A stretch of 37,542 bases of DNA from Desulfobacteraceae bacterium UBA5616 (GCA_002423615.1 DIKO01000080.1:1-37542), one strand, 5' to 3'. Numbered from the stretch's first letter, positions 25,655 to 34,171 are shown. A program made the numbers and translations. Notes: generated by a model not told the origin, from the sequence alone.

Positions 25655-25904
25655 ATCCCCCCCGCTTCCTAATTTAAAATTGGTCGTTATGTCACAACAG
25701 GCTCGTTGTCAGGGTAAAGCTGCAATTTTTCTAATGATTATATAAAGTTAGGCAACTGTAATTGTAAATTTATGTTTAAATTTAGACAGTTATAGAAATA
25801 GGTGTGTAATGGAGGCTAAAATATATAAAGGGCATTTCTGTGTCAACAACATTATATAACCATCTTGGGGTATCACTGTCTTACCAGAGGGTATAGGAGA
25901 ATAT
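25655..25904 (-). other. AT-rich 250-base leader region of the HAF gene
   Basis: No gene is seen. The minus strand carries a promoter (25818-25846) and a leader of about 155 bases, with a weak ACAAC/GTTGT hairpin and a G7 run (25657-25663) just before the start codon. I saw no known riboswitch pattern. Confidence 0.5.
25818..25846 (-). promoter_or_regulatory. Sigma70-type promoter for the HAF gene
   Basis: On the minus strand TTGACA (25841-25846) and TATTTT (25818-25823) are 17 bases apart, within an AT-rich intergenic region and upstream of the HAF start. Confidence 0.55.
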
Positions 25905-26774
25905 TCATTGGCCTACCAATTTTCTGGCTTCCTCAGCCATGTCACTTTCCGGCGCCAGCTCAACCACTTTAAGATACGCCTTGACCGCTTTTTCTTTTTC
26001 ATTGATTAAATCATATGCCTTTGCCAGCTGAAAATACAGCTCCGGCACCCGGGTTTCATATTTGACGACCCTTTCAAACATGTCGGCTGCATCCTGGTAT
26101 TTCCGCTCGGCCATGTAAGTCTGACCCAGACCATTTAAAGCGATAATGAAGTTGGATTTGATCTGAAGCGCTTCACGGTAATATTTCCGGGCGGTCGAAA
26201 AATCTTTTTTATTATAATAGGCCCATCCCAGGTTGGCCATGGGATAATGGGGCGTCGTATACAGGATATCATTGATCACGTCCGTGAAGCAGGTGATGGC
26301 CTCGTCCCATTTTTTCATATCCAGATATACTGTTCCAAGATTGTTTCTGGCTATTGAATATCCGGGATTCAGCTCCAGGGCTGCATCGAAATGCTTTATC
26401 GCAAGGTCGGTCAAGTTTTTGTTTTTATAAGCAATTCCCAGGTAATTATGAGTGATGTGATCTTTGGGGTTCAGATTCTCGGCTGCCTGAAGCTCTTTTA
26501 ATGCAGCCGTAAAATTGCCCTGCATGATATAAGCCTCGCCCATATTTCGCTTTGACAGAGCCTGTTCCTTAACGGAACTCTCCGGGACTCGTTTTTGATT
26601 TGCTGGAGTGGTGGTCGCGCAGGAAAGGGTAAAAAGAGCAACGGGGATCAGCCATGCACAGAAAAATTGTTTGAAAGCTGACGGTTGAATTTTGTAAAAA
26701 TTTAATGTTTTTGAAGTTTTATCGGCGTAAATGGCAAGTCTCATCATTTTTTTATCCTGTTGATTGAGTTTCAT
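25905..26774 (-). CDS. TPR lipoprotein-like protein, PilW/PilF-like
   Basis: A 289-residue protein with about six tetratricopeptide repeats from residue ~72 on (AYIMQGNFTAALKELQAAENLNP, HNYLGIAYKNKNLTDLAIKHFDAALELNP, ARNNLGTVYLDMKKWDEAI, LGWAYYNKKDFSTARKYYREALQI, LGQTYMAERKYQDAADMFERVV). This is the shape of PilW/PilF pilotins that help assemble the PilQ secretin. A hydrophobic stretch (~38-50) ends in LFTLSCATTT, a loose lipobox. About 37 residues precede the hydrophobic core, much longer than a normal signal peptide n-region, and no better start was found. It begins nine bases after the LysM gene. Pilotin function is inferred from fold and from pilQ being close by. Confidence 0.7.
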   Translation of the reverse strand: MKLNQQDKKMMRLAIYADKTSKTLNFYKIQPSAFKQFFCAWLIPVALFTLSCATTTPANQKRVPESSVKEQALSKRNMGEAYIMQGNFTAALKELQAAENLNPKDHITHNYLGIAYKNKNLTDLAIKHFDAALELNPGYSIARNNLGTVYLDMKKWDEAITCFTDVINDILYTTPHYPMANLGWAYYNKKDFSTARKYYREALQIKSNFIIALNGLGQTYMAERKYQDAADMFERVVKYETRVPELYFQLAKAYDLINEKEKAVKAYLKVVELAPESDMAEEARKLVGQ

Positions 26775-26783
26775 GAGTGGTAT

Positions 26784-28622
26784 TCACTTCCTGGAATCCG
26801 GAGAATCAGGGCCGGTTTTTCCCTTTTCACCGAGACGGGAGAGATCTTCGATTAAAATCGTCTGATGGCCGGACTGATTCAAAAAACCGATGAGTTCGGG
26901 GTGGAGCAGGGCTGAAGTAACCACCGCCTTTTCACTCTCCCGGATTTCCAGGCGCAGGCCGGGAAAGTTGAGAAAAATATTGGCGTCTCTTGAATCTTTG
27001 ATTGCGGTAAAATTTAAGGGGGCTGAATACGGGAGGTTCATTGCGTCCAGGATTTGTTTGACCGCCATCTCCCATCCCGGCGCACCGGTTAGTTGAATCA
27101 TTTCGAGTCCCGTGTTGCGAATGGCGGAAACGGCATCGCCATAAAGGTCGCCGAAGTCGACGAGCATTTGTCGATTTCCATCTTTCGTGGCAATCAGGTT
27201 GGAAATGGCTTCAATCTGAAGGCCGGCGTAAGGAAATGAGATATTGATGTTCCCCGAATATAGAAATCCCATTGCCTTGACCCAGTCAGGGACGAATTTT
27301 CTTAAATCATCCGTATACACGACAACGGCCAGTGGCGTTATGAGGTTGGGCGCTGATGGGTCTGGCGCCTCGGCCAATGGGGTGAAATCCTTTTTCCGGA
27401 TTTCCCTGATCCTGATATTAAGTTCCAGGAGATAGCGCTTAAGAGATGCCGGGATCCGCCGGGCTTCATTTTCAATCAAAAAAAGGCATGTCTGATGGAT
27501 TGCAAGCCTGCCGATCTCATCATAAAAACCGGATGCGATAATCCAGTCGGCCCGGATGGTGATATCCACCCCATCATGTTGAAGGTGAAGCTGGTTTTTC
27601 ACATCAAAATTCTTATCGGCCGTGAAAATGGCCTGTAAAATTTCTTCTGAACCCGCATTGACGGGCAGAGGGACGATTTTAAGTTCCTTCCAGTGGGCAG
27701 TTAATGCCTGCAGGTCCAAAGGAACAGGATAATCTTTTTCCCAGAATAACAACCGCCTTCCGCTTTCAAGCTCCATCACCGGATGACGGGAAAGGTCAAG
27801 GGCAAGATCCGGGTTCCCGCTTCGGGGGAAATAATAAGTTCCTCTGTCTATCAATCTTGAATTTAAAACTTCGGCAGCAATGGATAATGGGGAATCATGT
27901 CCTGATTTTTCCGATTCGGCAGAAGATTTTGGAAACGTTCGGTTTTTTAATTTATCCGAAGGGTTGAGGATTTCATTCAGATCAATATTGCGATTCAGGT
28001 TTCCCCGGTCGTCAAATATTGAAGCGTACCATTTCCGGTTCCGGACGGATTTGTCGGGGATGTTCAGGATCTGTCCGGTACGGATATGATTTAAATCGTC
28101 AATCTCGGGGTTGATCAGTTTAAAAAGGGCTACCCCTTCGTTGTAGCTTCTGGTGCCGAATTTCCCGAAGCTGTTTGAGATAATGACGGACAGGCTGTCC
28201 CCTGTCTTGACTTCATATTTTTCGGCATTTTGATGGATCAGGTCGGACAACTGGGTTATGGCCATAAAGGGAATGGCCACAACGCCTTCGGATTGCCCCG
28301 GCAGGGCATCTTCCCCAAGTTTTTTAAGAGGGATCAAAATGTCCTGACCGGGTTGAATCGCGTCGACATCGGGGATATGGGGATTGAACTGCTGGAAAAT
28401 TCTTAAAAATTCGGGAAAATCCTGTCCAGCGATCTGCCCACGCTGCTGAAAAAGCCTGATCACGGAGTCATTTTTTTCAACGACATACGGGTCGCATAAA
28501 ATGTCCCGGCCCTGGTACTGCCGTATAACGTAATTTTTATACAAAAAGGCTCCGGCCCCAAAACGAGGCGGCATCATGAGGAAACAAACGGCCGTGGAAA
28601 TGTAGATAAGGTTTCTGATCAC
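26784..28622 (-). CDS. Exported double-LysM protein, function unknown
   Basis: A 612-residue protein. A hydrophobic signal segment at about 2-20 (LIYISTAVCFLMM) precedes two LysM modules, roughly 40-95 (VVEKNDSVIRLFQQRG ... IQPGQDILIPL) and 130-190 (YEVKTGDSLSVIISNSFG ... IRTGQILNIPD), which bind peptidoglycan. The remaining ~400 residues resemble nothing I can name, although they have alternating beta/helix character. The GTG at 28622 is favoured because AGGG lies five bases before it; a GTG two codons upstream (28628) has no room for a ribosome site. It ends nine bases before the PilW-like gene, so the two are coupled. It follows thrC by 121 bases on the same strand, without a clear promoter. 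Confidence 0.75.
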   Translation of the reverse strand: MIRNLIYISTAVCFLMMPPRFGAGAFLYKNYVIRQYQGRDILCDPYVVEKNDSVIRLFQQRGQIAGQDFPEFLRIFQQFNPHIPDVDAIQPGQDILIPLKKLGEDALPGQSEGVVAIPFMAITQLSDLIHQNAEKYEVKTGDSLSVIISNSFGKFGTRSYNEGVALFKLINPEIDDLNHIRTGQILNIPDKSVRNRKWYASIFDDRGNLNRNIDLNEILNPSDKLKNRTFPKSSAESEKSGHDSPLSIAAEVLNSRLIDRGTYYFPRSGNPDLALDLSRHPVMELESGRRLLFWEKDYPVPLDLQALTAHWKELKIVPLPVNAGSEEILQAIFTADKNFDVKNQLHLQHDGVDITIRADWIIASGFYDEIGRLAIHQTCLFLIENEARRIPASLKRYLLELNIRIREIRKKDFTPLAEAPDPSAPNLITPLAVVVYTDDLRKFVPDWVKAMGFLYSGNINISFPYAGLQIEAISNLIATKDGNRQMLVDFGDLYGDAVSAIRNTGLEMIQLTGAPGWEMAVKQILDAMNLPYSAPLNFTAIKDSRDANIFLNFPGLRLEIRESEKAVVTSALLHPELIGFLNQSGHQTILIEDLSRLGEKGKTGPDSPDSRK

Positions 28623-28743
28623 GATCACCCTGTTAAAACATGATACATATTCCTGGTTTTGTTGATCAATGCCGAGGGTACCGGCATTACGTCATCCAAT
28701 TCCTTTGGCCGGGGATTTTCGAGGTTTTTACCGCAATTGAACT

Positions 28744-30255
28744 TCATTTGCGATTGGATTTTTCCAATTTCAGATAGGACACGATTTCATCCGACACCCG
28801 GTGGATGAAACACGCTAAATCTTCCCCTTCCAACGGCTTGCCGGGTTGCGGAACCTTTTTTAGGCCTCCTGGATGTACGTAAAGAGGCGCATTCATCAAC
28901 TCTGGATTTGGAGACACTTCGAAATCTTCGGGGAAACTGTTTGCGAAATACATATCCTGAAAACCGGAAAATTTGACGGCATGGGCGGTGGAATCCAGAA
29001 TGGCGGTATCTTCCGAACTGACAATGCCCTGTTGAACTGCTTCCACAAGCCCGGCCAGGGTCTCTCCCCCATGGGTACAGGCGATGTGGCCGTTCCGGTT
29101 GGCCGTCAGTTCCCAGTCCATGATGGATTGTTCCGTTACCTGAACGATAAAAACGTTTTGATTCCGGGATTCTTGATTGTAAATATCGGTCAGATGGATG
29201 ATCCTGGGCATGGACACGGGATTTCCGATCATGGCCGCCTGGGCCACGCTGGGTCTGACGGTAACCGGCATGAATTTTCGTTTACGGGGATCGGGCTCGC
29301 GGTAATACCGGAAAACCGGGTCGGCATGTTCGGACTGGACGCCGATGATTTTGGGCAACGCATCGATGATACCGGTTTTAAAGAATTTTAAGAATCCGCT
29401 CATGACCGCGGAAAGGTTCCCCGCGTTGCCGATGGGAACAATCACCACTTTATCGGTCATCTGATATTCAAAATCCTGAGCAATTTCATACGAATAGGAT
29501 TCCTGCCCCAGGATTCGCCAGGCGTTTTTGGAATTCAGCAGAGCCACGTTGTAGTTTTCCGACAGGGATTCGACAATTTTCATGCAGTCATCGAAGACCC
29601 CGGGAATTTCGAAGACTGCGGCCCCGCTGCCCAGGGGCTGGGACAGTTGCTGGGGGGTGACTTTTTTGTGGGGCAACAGAACCGCGGACTTGATATGGGG
29701 GGCTAAATAGGCGGCATATAACGCTGCGGATGCGCTGGTATCGCCTGTTGACGCACATATGGCCAACACATCGGAAACGCGGCCGGACCGAATCAGGAAA
29801 TGGATATAGCTGAAAGCGCTGGCCATGCCGCGGTCCTTGAAGGACGCACTGGGATTCTGGCCGTCATTTTTAAAAAAGAAACGCAATCCGACCTTGTTTT
29901 TCAACCCCGTATTGGCCTCAATCACGGGAGTATGTCCCTCTCCCAGGTAAACAATAGAATCCAGCGGCATCACCGGCCCGATAAATTCATGGTACCGGTA
30001 GATTCCCTTAAGCGCTGGAATGGAGAGCATTTTCCGGTAATCAAAAATTTTATGCCAGATGTCAGCCGGGATTTTTTTGAATTCATCGAAATTGCCGTCC
30101 TCAAGCAGCAACACCTGGCCGCAGTCCGGGCAGGTATACAGCAGGTTTTCTATGCCGAATTCTCCTTTACACCCCAAACAGCGGTATATGAGTTTCCCAT
30201 GGGCTTTGGGAATAAGGTACGGCTTTATTTCCTCAGGAAAGTCCTCAATTTTCAT
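28744..30255 (-). CDS. thrC: Threonine synthase (with N-terminal zinc ribbon)
   Basis: A 503-residue PLP enzyme converting O-phosphohomoserine to threonine. An N-terminal zinc-ribbon-like segment has CLGC (C26, C29) and CPDC (C42, C45), followed by the fold-type II core: LGEGHTPVIEA (~103-113), NPSASFKDRGM with the PLP-binding lysine K140, SASTGDTSASAALYAA, PIGNAGNLSAVM and the late THGGETLAG segment. Zinc-ribbon threonine synthases of this length are common in archaea and several bacteria. The start overlaps the serS stop by four bases (ATGA), so translation is coupled. A pyridoxal enzyme of another threonine-synthase-like family cannot be fully excluded. Confidence 0.9.
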   Translation of the reverse strand: MKIEDFPEEIKPYLIPKAHGKLIYRCLGCKGEFGIENLLYTCPDCGQVLLLEDGNFDEFKKIPADIWHKIFDYRKMLSIPALKGIYRYHEFIGPVMPLDSIVYLGEGHTPVIEANTGLKNKVGLRFFFKNDGQNPSASFKDRGMASAFSYIHFLIRSGRVSDVLAICASTGDTSASAALYAAYLAPHIKSAVLLPHKKVTPQQLSQPLGSGAAVFEIPGVFDDCMKIVESLSENYNVALLNSKNAWRILGQESYSYEIAQDFEYQMTDKVVIVPIGNAGNLSAVMSGFLKFFKTGIIDALPKIIGVQSEHADPVFRYYREPDPRKRKFMPVTVRPSVAQAAMIGNPVSMPRIIHLTDIYNQESRNQNVFIVQVTEQSIMDWELTANRNGHIACTHGGETLAGLVEAVQQGIVSSEDTAILDSTAHAVKFSGFQDMYFANSFPEDFEVSPNPELMNAPLYVHPGGLKKVPQPGKPLEGEDLACFIHRVSDEIVSYLKLEKSNRK

Positions 30256-31526
30256 GTCGTAATGCGATCCATTCCTCCCATATAGGGTCTGAGTGCTTCG
30301 GGTATGACGACGGAGCCGTCTTTTTGTTGAAAATTTTCAAGTATGGCGGCCAGGGTCCTTCCCACGGCAAGTCCTGAACCGTTTAAGGTATGGACGAAAC
30401 GGGTCCCCTTTTTACCTTTTTCCCTGAAACGGAGGTTGCCTCGCCTTGCCTGGAAAGCCTCGAAATTACTGCAGGATGAAATTTCCCGGTAAACCCCCTG
30501 GGAAGGCATCCAGACCTCGATGTCATAGGTTTTTGCCGAAGAAAATCCCATGTCTCCAGTGCAAAGCACGATCACCTGGTAGGGCAGCCCCAGTCTTTTC
30601 AATATGCCCTCGGCGTCTTCGAGGAGTCTTTCCAGTTCTTCATAGGAGGATTCCGGCCGGGTGATTTTGACCAGCTCGATTTTGTTGAATTGATGCTGGC
30701 GGATCAATCCCCGGGTGTCTTTTCCGTAGGAGCCGGCTTCAGACCTGAAGCAGGGTGTATAGGCCGTATAAAAAATGGGCAGAAGGTCTTCATCCAGGAT
30801 TTCTCCGCGGTGGATGTTGGTCACCGGGACTTCGGCGGTTGGAATCAGGTAATACTCCAGACCCTCCAGTTTGAATAAATCTTCTTCAAACTTCGGGAGC
30901 TGTCCCGTGCTGATCAGACTCTGCCGATTGACGATAAACGGGGGCAGTGTCTCCGTATAGCCGTTTTTTGTCGTATGAATGTCCAGCATGAAATTGATCA
31001 GAGCACGTTCCATGCGGGCCCCGGCACCGATATAAAGAGGGAATCGTGCCCCCGTGATTTTCGCCGCACGTTCGAAATCCAGAATACCCAGATCGCTTCC
31101 GATATCCCAGTGAGGTTTGGGTTCAAAGTCAAAAGGGGGGATATCGCCGAATTTCCTGATTTTAATGTTGTCGGCCTCACTTTTCCCGACAGGAACGGAT
31201 TCGTGGGGAATATTGGGTATCCCGAGCATGAATTTTTCAATTTGGTCATTGTTCTCAGACAGGGACGCTTCCAGTGCCTTGATATGTTGCGATACTTCCC
31301 GCATTTCCGTGATGAGGGTGCCGGCATCCCGGTTTGATTTTTTCAGGGCCGCGACCTCGTCGGAAACCTGGTTCCGACGATGCCTGAGCGCTTCGATTTC
31401 CAATAATATGGATCTTCGAGAGGCGTCCAGTCGTGTGAATTCATTCAGATCGATGTCCTGTTTCCGGTTTTCCAGGGCCTGTTGAACCAGGGGCAGATTC
31501 TGGTTTAAAAACTTGATGTCGAGCAT
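30252..31526 (-). CDS. serS: Seryl-tRNA synthetase
   Basis: A 424-residue class II synthetase that charges tRNA-Ser. It has the N-terminal coiled-coil arm (~25-110; DEVAALKK, REVSQHIKALEASL) and the class II core with motif 2 FRSEAGSYGKDTRGLIRQHQF, the serine-site loop EISSCSNFEAFQARR and motif 3 LNGSGLAVGRTLAAILE. I start at ATG 31526 because the family begins MLD.KF; a longer reading from 31574 adds 16 residues with no ribosome site. The gene is directly behind a strong minus-strand promoter and is first of a serS-thrC unit. Confidence 0.95.
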   Translation of the reverse strand: MLDIKFLNQNLPLVQQALENRKQDIDLNEFTRLDASRRSILLEIEALRHRRNQVSDEVAALKKSNRDAGTLITEMREVSQHIKALEASLSENNDQIEKFMLGIPNIPHESVPVGKSEADNIKIRKFGDIPPFDFEPKPHWDIGSDLGILDFERAAKITGARFPLYIGAGARMERALINFMLDIHTTKNGYTETLPPFIVNRQSLISTGQLPKFEEDLFKLEGLEYYLIPTAEVPVTNIHRGEILDEDLLPIFYTAYTPCFRSEAGSYGKDTRGLIRQHQFNKIELVKITRPESSYEELERLLEDAEGILKRLGLPYQVIVLCTGDMGFSSAKTYDIEVWMPSQGVYREISSCSNFEAFQARRGNLRFREKGKKGTRFVHTLNGSGLAVGRTLAAILENFQQKDGSVVIPEALRPYMGGMDRITT

Positions 31527-31600
31527 GGCCGTACCTGTTTCTGATGAATAAATAAAGTCCGTTGTTAAAAACAATTTAGTGATTATTTTGTTAAAATAAA

Positions 31601-31629
31601 AATATATAATGCGATGTAATTTTAGTCAA
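31601..31629 (-). promoter_or_regulatory. Sigma70-type promoter for serS-thrC
   Basis: On the minus strand TTGACT (31624-31629) and TATATT (31601-31606) are 17 bases apart, with a leader of about 70 bases. It overlaps the region of the divergent folate-gene promoter. Confidence 0.6.
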
Positions 31630-31642
31630 TGATTATTATAGG

Positions 31643-31672
31643 TTGACTTTATCCGTCAATTCGGTGTATTAA
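31643..31672 (+). promoter_or_regulatory. Sigma70-type promoter for the 5-formyl-THF cyclo-ligase gene
   Basis: TTGACT (31643-31648) and TATTAA (31667-31672) are 18 bases apart; the preferred ATG (31708) is about 28 bases after the expected start. Confidence 0.5.
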
Positions 31673-31707
31673 AAGATTCGATTAAACCGACATTGGAGTA
31701 TAGCCAG

Positions 31708-32295
31708 ATGGATGATATTTTAGAAGCAAAAAATGAAATCAGAAAAGAGGTTTCAAAAAAAATAAGCGAGCTCTCAAAAAACGAGCTGATGGAAAAGACT
31801 TCCCGTGTGGGCAAAAGGCTTTTTGAGTTCGCAAATTTCCTGGAATCCAATATAGCGCTGCTGTACATTAACAAACCGAACGAGGTGACGACCGAAGATA
31901 TTATTCAGCAGTGTTATCGATTTAATAAAATTGTTGTGCTTCCGGCATTTAACGTGGAAAAACGTTCCATAAGCCTGATGAAGGTGGACAATCTGAAAAC
32001 GGATTTAATGAAAGGCAATCGGGGCATTATGGAACCGGATTTGACCCAGTGCAAGCATGTTCCGGTCGACGTGATTGATATCGCCATTATTCCCGGGCTT
32101 GCCTTTGACGAGAAAGGCGGGCGACTCGGTTCCGGAGAAGGGTATTACGACAGGTTTATCCCCAAGCTGTCGGCCACGACCCGTAAGGTGGCGCTGGCAT
32201 TTGAGAACCAGATTGTCCAGCAGGTACCCATGATCTCCCACGATAAACATGTGGATATCATTATCACAGAGGAACGGATTATATACAAAATATAG
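31708..32295 (+). CDS. 5-formyltetrahydrofolate cyclo-ligase
   Basis: A 195-residue enzyme that turns 5-formyl-THF into 5,10-methenyl-THF using ATP. The C-terminal half carries the family signature IIPGLAFDEKGGRLGSGEGYYDRF (residues ~127-150, written in part), and the N-terminal K-E-R-like region KNEIRKEVSKKI is typical. I chose ATG 31708 over a TTG at 31693 because GGAG lies nine bases before the ATG and actually overlaps that TTG. It is divergent from serS and convergent with the K+ channel gene; the 52-base gap shows a palindrome ATCGGCCGAT but no T-run terminator. Confidence 0.9.
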   Translation: MDDILEAKNEIRKEVSKKISELSKNELMEKTSRVGKRLFEFANFLESNIALLYINKPNEVTTEDIIQQCYRFNKIVVLPAFNVEKRSISLMKVDNLKTDLMKGNRGIMEPDLTQCKHVPVDVIDIAIIPGLAFDEKGGRLGSGEGYYDRFIPKLSATTRKVALAFENQIVQQVPMISHDKHVDIIITEERIIYKI

Positions 32296-32347
32296 CGATC
32301 GGCCGATAATAAACCTGCGCGGCGATTTTTTTGCAGTTGAAACTGTT

Positions 32348-33349
32348 TTACGGATTCAGAACTTCCTCCAATTTGTGAAGGTTATCATCCTCTCCAACGG
32401 CAATGACGGTATCCCCTGCCGAGATAATGGTTTCAAAAGACGGGTTGAACAACATGCTGCCGTCTTTTTTTTTTATGGCGATGATAATCAGATTGAATCT
32501 CTGACGGATCCCCGAGTCTTTGAGCATGACGCCGGTGAGAATGGACGTGCCGTTCACCGGAATCTCCTCCATTTGGATATCTTTCCGTTTATGCGTGATG
32601 GCAAGATCCAGAAAACTGGTTACGGTAGGCCTTAAAATTCTCTGGGCCATGTTTCGTGCCCCCATTTCATAAGGAGACTCTACGGAGTTGGCGCCCGCCG
32701 CCAATAACTTGGATTTGGAGGCGTCCAGACTGGCCCGGGCGATGATATCGATGTCGGGGGACAGTTGCCGGGCCGTCAGGACCAGAAAAACATTGTCCAC
32801 ATCCGTGGCCAGGGCGGCCACCAATCCCCTGGCCCTTTGAATGCCGGCCCTCAATAATACGGATTCATCGGACGCATTGCCATGAATATACAGAATTCCA
32901 TCCTTCTCCATGACAGGCACCAGATCGGGGTTTTTTTCAACGACAACAATATCCACGGGTTTTCGCCTGATGAGGTTTTCGCAAAGAACCTTTCCGATAC
33001 GGCCGTATCCGCAGATGATATAATGATTTTTCAGCCGTTCGATCTGCTTGTCCAATTTCCTCCTCCCCAAAATAACGCGTATTCGGCCTTCCACCATAAA
33101 CTGAACGACGACTCCCGCCACATAAACCGTGGTTCCCACACCGGTCATGACGAAAAAGATGGTAAACAACCTTCCTGGAGTGCTGATATCATGGACTTCC
33201 TTGTAACCCACGCTGGCAACCGTGATGACGGTCATGTAAAGGGCGTCGATAAAATTCCACCCTTCTATGATCATGTACCCGCTGGTGCCGAACACCAGGA
33301 CGGCAAAGGCCAGCAATATGGATGCTTTGAGCTGTTTTGTGCTTTCCAT
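32348..33349 (-). CDS. Two-helix potassium-channel-type protein with RCK (TrkA-N) domains
   Basis: A 333-residue protein: membrane helices at about 8-27 and 60-85 flank the pore loop YMTVITVASVGYKEV, followed by a cytoplasmic TrkA-N (RCK) Rossmann domain (YIICGYGRIGKVLCENL, ~113-129) and a TrkA-C-like tail to the end. It belongs to the prokaryotic 2-TM K+ channel family gated by cytoplasmic ligands. The filter reads SVGYKEV, where the usual TVGYGD has Gly in place of Lys. I start at ATG 33349; a longer reading adds 109 residues antisense to pcm and lacks a family match. It has its own promoter and is divergent from pcm. Confidence 0.88.
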   Translation of the reverse strand: MESTKQLKASILLAFAVLVFGTSGYMIIEGWNFIDALYMTVITVASVGYKEVHDISTPGRLFTIFFVMTGVGTTVYVAGVVVQFMVEGRIRVILGRRKLDKQIERLKNHYIICGYGRIGKVLCENLIRRKPVDIVVVEKNPDLVPVMEKDGILYIHGNASDESVLLRAGIQRARGLVAALATDVDNVFLVLTARQLSPDIDIIARASLDASKSKLLAAGANSVESPYEMGARNMAQRILRPTVTSFLDLAITHKRKDIQMEEIPVNGTSILTGVMLKDSGIRQRFNLIIIAIKKKDGSMLFNPSFETIISAGDTVIAVGEDDNLHKLEEVLNP

Positions 33350-33389
33350 TAAATTCGTTGTCGACGGATCATCAGATTTTTTATGGATT

Positions 33390-33418
33390 ATTATGGTAAA
33401 AATTAGTTGAAAAATCAA
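33390..33418 (-). promoter_or_regulatory. Sigma70-type promoter for the K+ channel gene
   Basis: On the minus strand TTGATT (33413-33418) and CATAAT (33390-33395) are 17 bases apart. Confidence 0.45.
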
Positions 33419-33435
33419 GGACTTTTTAGTAGTAA
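33407..33435 (+). promoter_or_regulatory. Possible sigma70-type promoter for pcm
   Basis: TTGAAA (33407-33412) and TAGTAA (33430-33435) are 17 bases apart and overlap the divergent channel promoter in the 162-base intergenic region. Confidence 0.35.
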
Positions 33436-33511
33436 AAATTTTACGGTAAAAATGAAAAACATGTAAATGTGCTGCATTTTTTAATGGCTTAATGTCCGGC
33501 CTTGGGAGATT

Positions 33512-34171
33512 ATGAGAAAAGACAGCTTGAAATTCGAAAAACTTCGTGATGAAATGATTCGGACCCAGATCGAAGGCAGGGGAATAAAAGACCCGAAAGT
33601 ACTTGATGCCCTTCGCAGCGTTCCCCGGCATCTTTTTGTCAGCGAGGCATTGATGGATCAGGCCTATGGAGATCATCCCCTGCCTATCGGGGAACAGCAG
33701 ACCATATCACAGCCCTTCATCGTCGCCGAAATGACCCAGGCCCTGAGATTAAAAAAAGACGACCGGGTTCTTGAGATCGGCACCGGTTCGGGTTATCAGG
33801 CCGCGGTCCTGTCCAAAATCGTATTTCGGGTCTATACCATCGAACGGATTTATTCCCTGTTTGTGAAGGCGAGAAAACTTTTTGATCAACTTCGGTATTA
33901 TAATATCGTGACGAAATATTCGGATGGTACGGCGGGGTGGCCTGATGAAAGCCCGTTTGATGCCATCATGGTCACGGCAGGAGCGCCCGAGATCCCCCAG
34001 GTCCTCGTTAATCAGCTTGCTGTGGGGGGCCGGATGGTCATTCCCGTTGGAGACCGGCATTCCCAGGAATTGATCAGAATTGAAAAAGACAAGAACCAGA
34101 TTTATCAGGAAAACCTTGGCGGGTGTCGGTTTGTGAAACTGGTGGGAGAATACGGCTGGCGGGATTTTTAG
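33512..34171 (+). CDS. pcm: Protein-L-isoaspartate O-methyltransferase
   Basis: A 219-residue SAM enzyme that repairs isoaspartyl damage in proteins. Family marks: VPRHLFV (~37-43), AYGDHPLPIGEQQTISQP (~51-68, the Pcm signature) and the SAM motif VLEIGTGSGYQ (86-96), then IERI and DAIMVTAGAPEIP. Length is typical of the family. GGGAG lies four bases before the ATG. The DedA/YqaA-type gene starts at the base directly after the stop, so the pair is an operon. Confidence 0.94.
   Translation: MRKDSLKFEKLRDEMIRTQIEGRGIKDPKVLDALRSVPRHLFVSEALMDQAYGDHPLPIGEQQTISQPFIVAEMTQALRLKKDDRVLEIGTGSGYQAAVLSKIVFRVYTIERIYSLFVKARKLFDQLRYYNIVTKYSDGTAGWPDESPFDAIMVTAGAPEIPQVLVNQLAVGGRMVIPVGDRHSQELIRIEKDKNQIYQENLGGCRFVKLVGEYGWRDF

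Noticed and set aside
31575..31707. 6S RNA next to the 5-formyl-THF cyclo-ligase gene
   Set aside because: In E. coli ssrS lies beside this gene, but here the gap is too short and holds two promoters; I see no long 6S-like hairpin.
32296..32347. Terminator after the 5-formyl-THF cyclo-ligase gene
   Set aside because: ATCGGCCGAT is a 10-bp palindrome but no T-run follows; not convincing.
33350..33676. 109-residue N-terminal extension of the K+ channel
   Set aside because: It runs antisense through pcm and past the promoter region; the family start is near residue 110 (MESTKQ).
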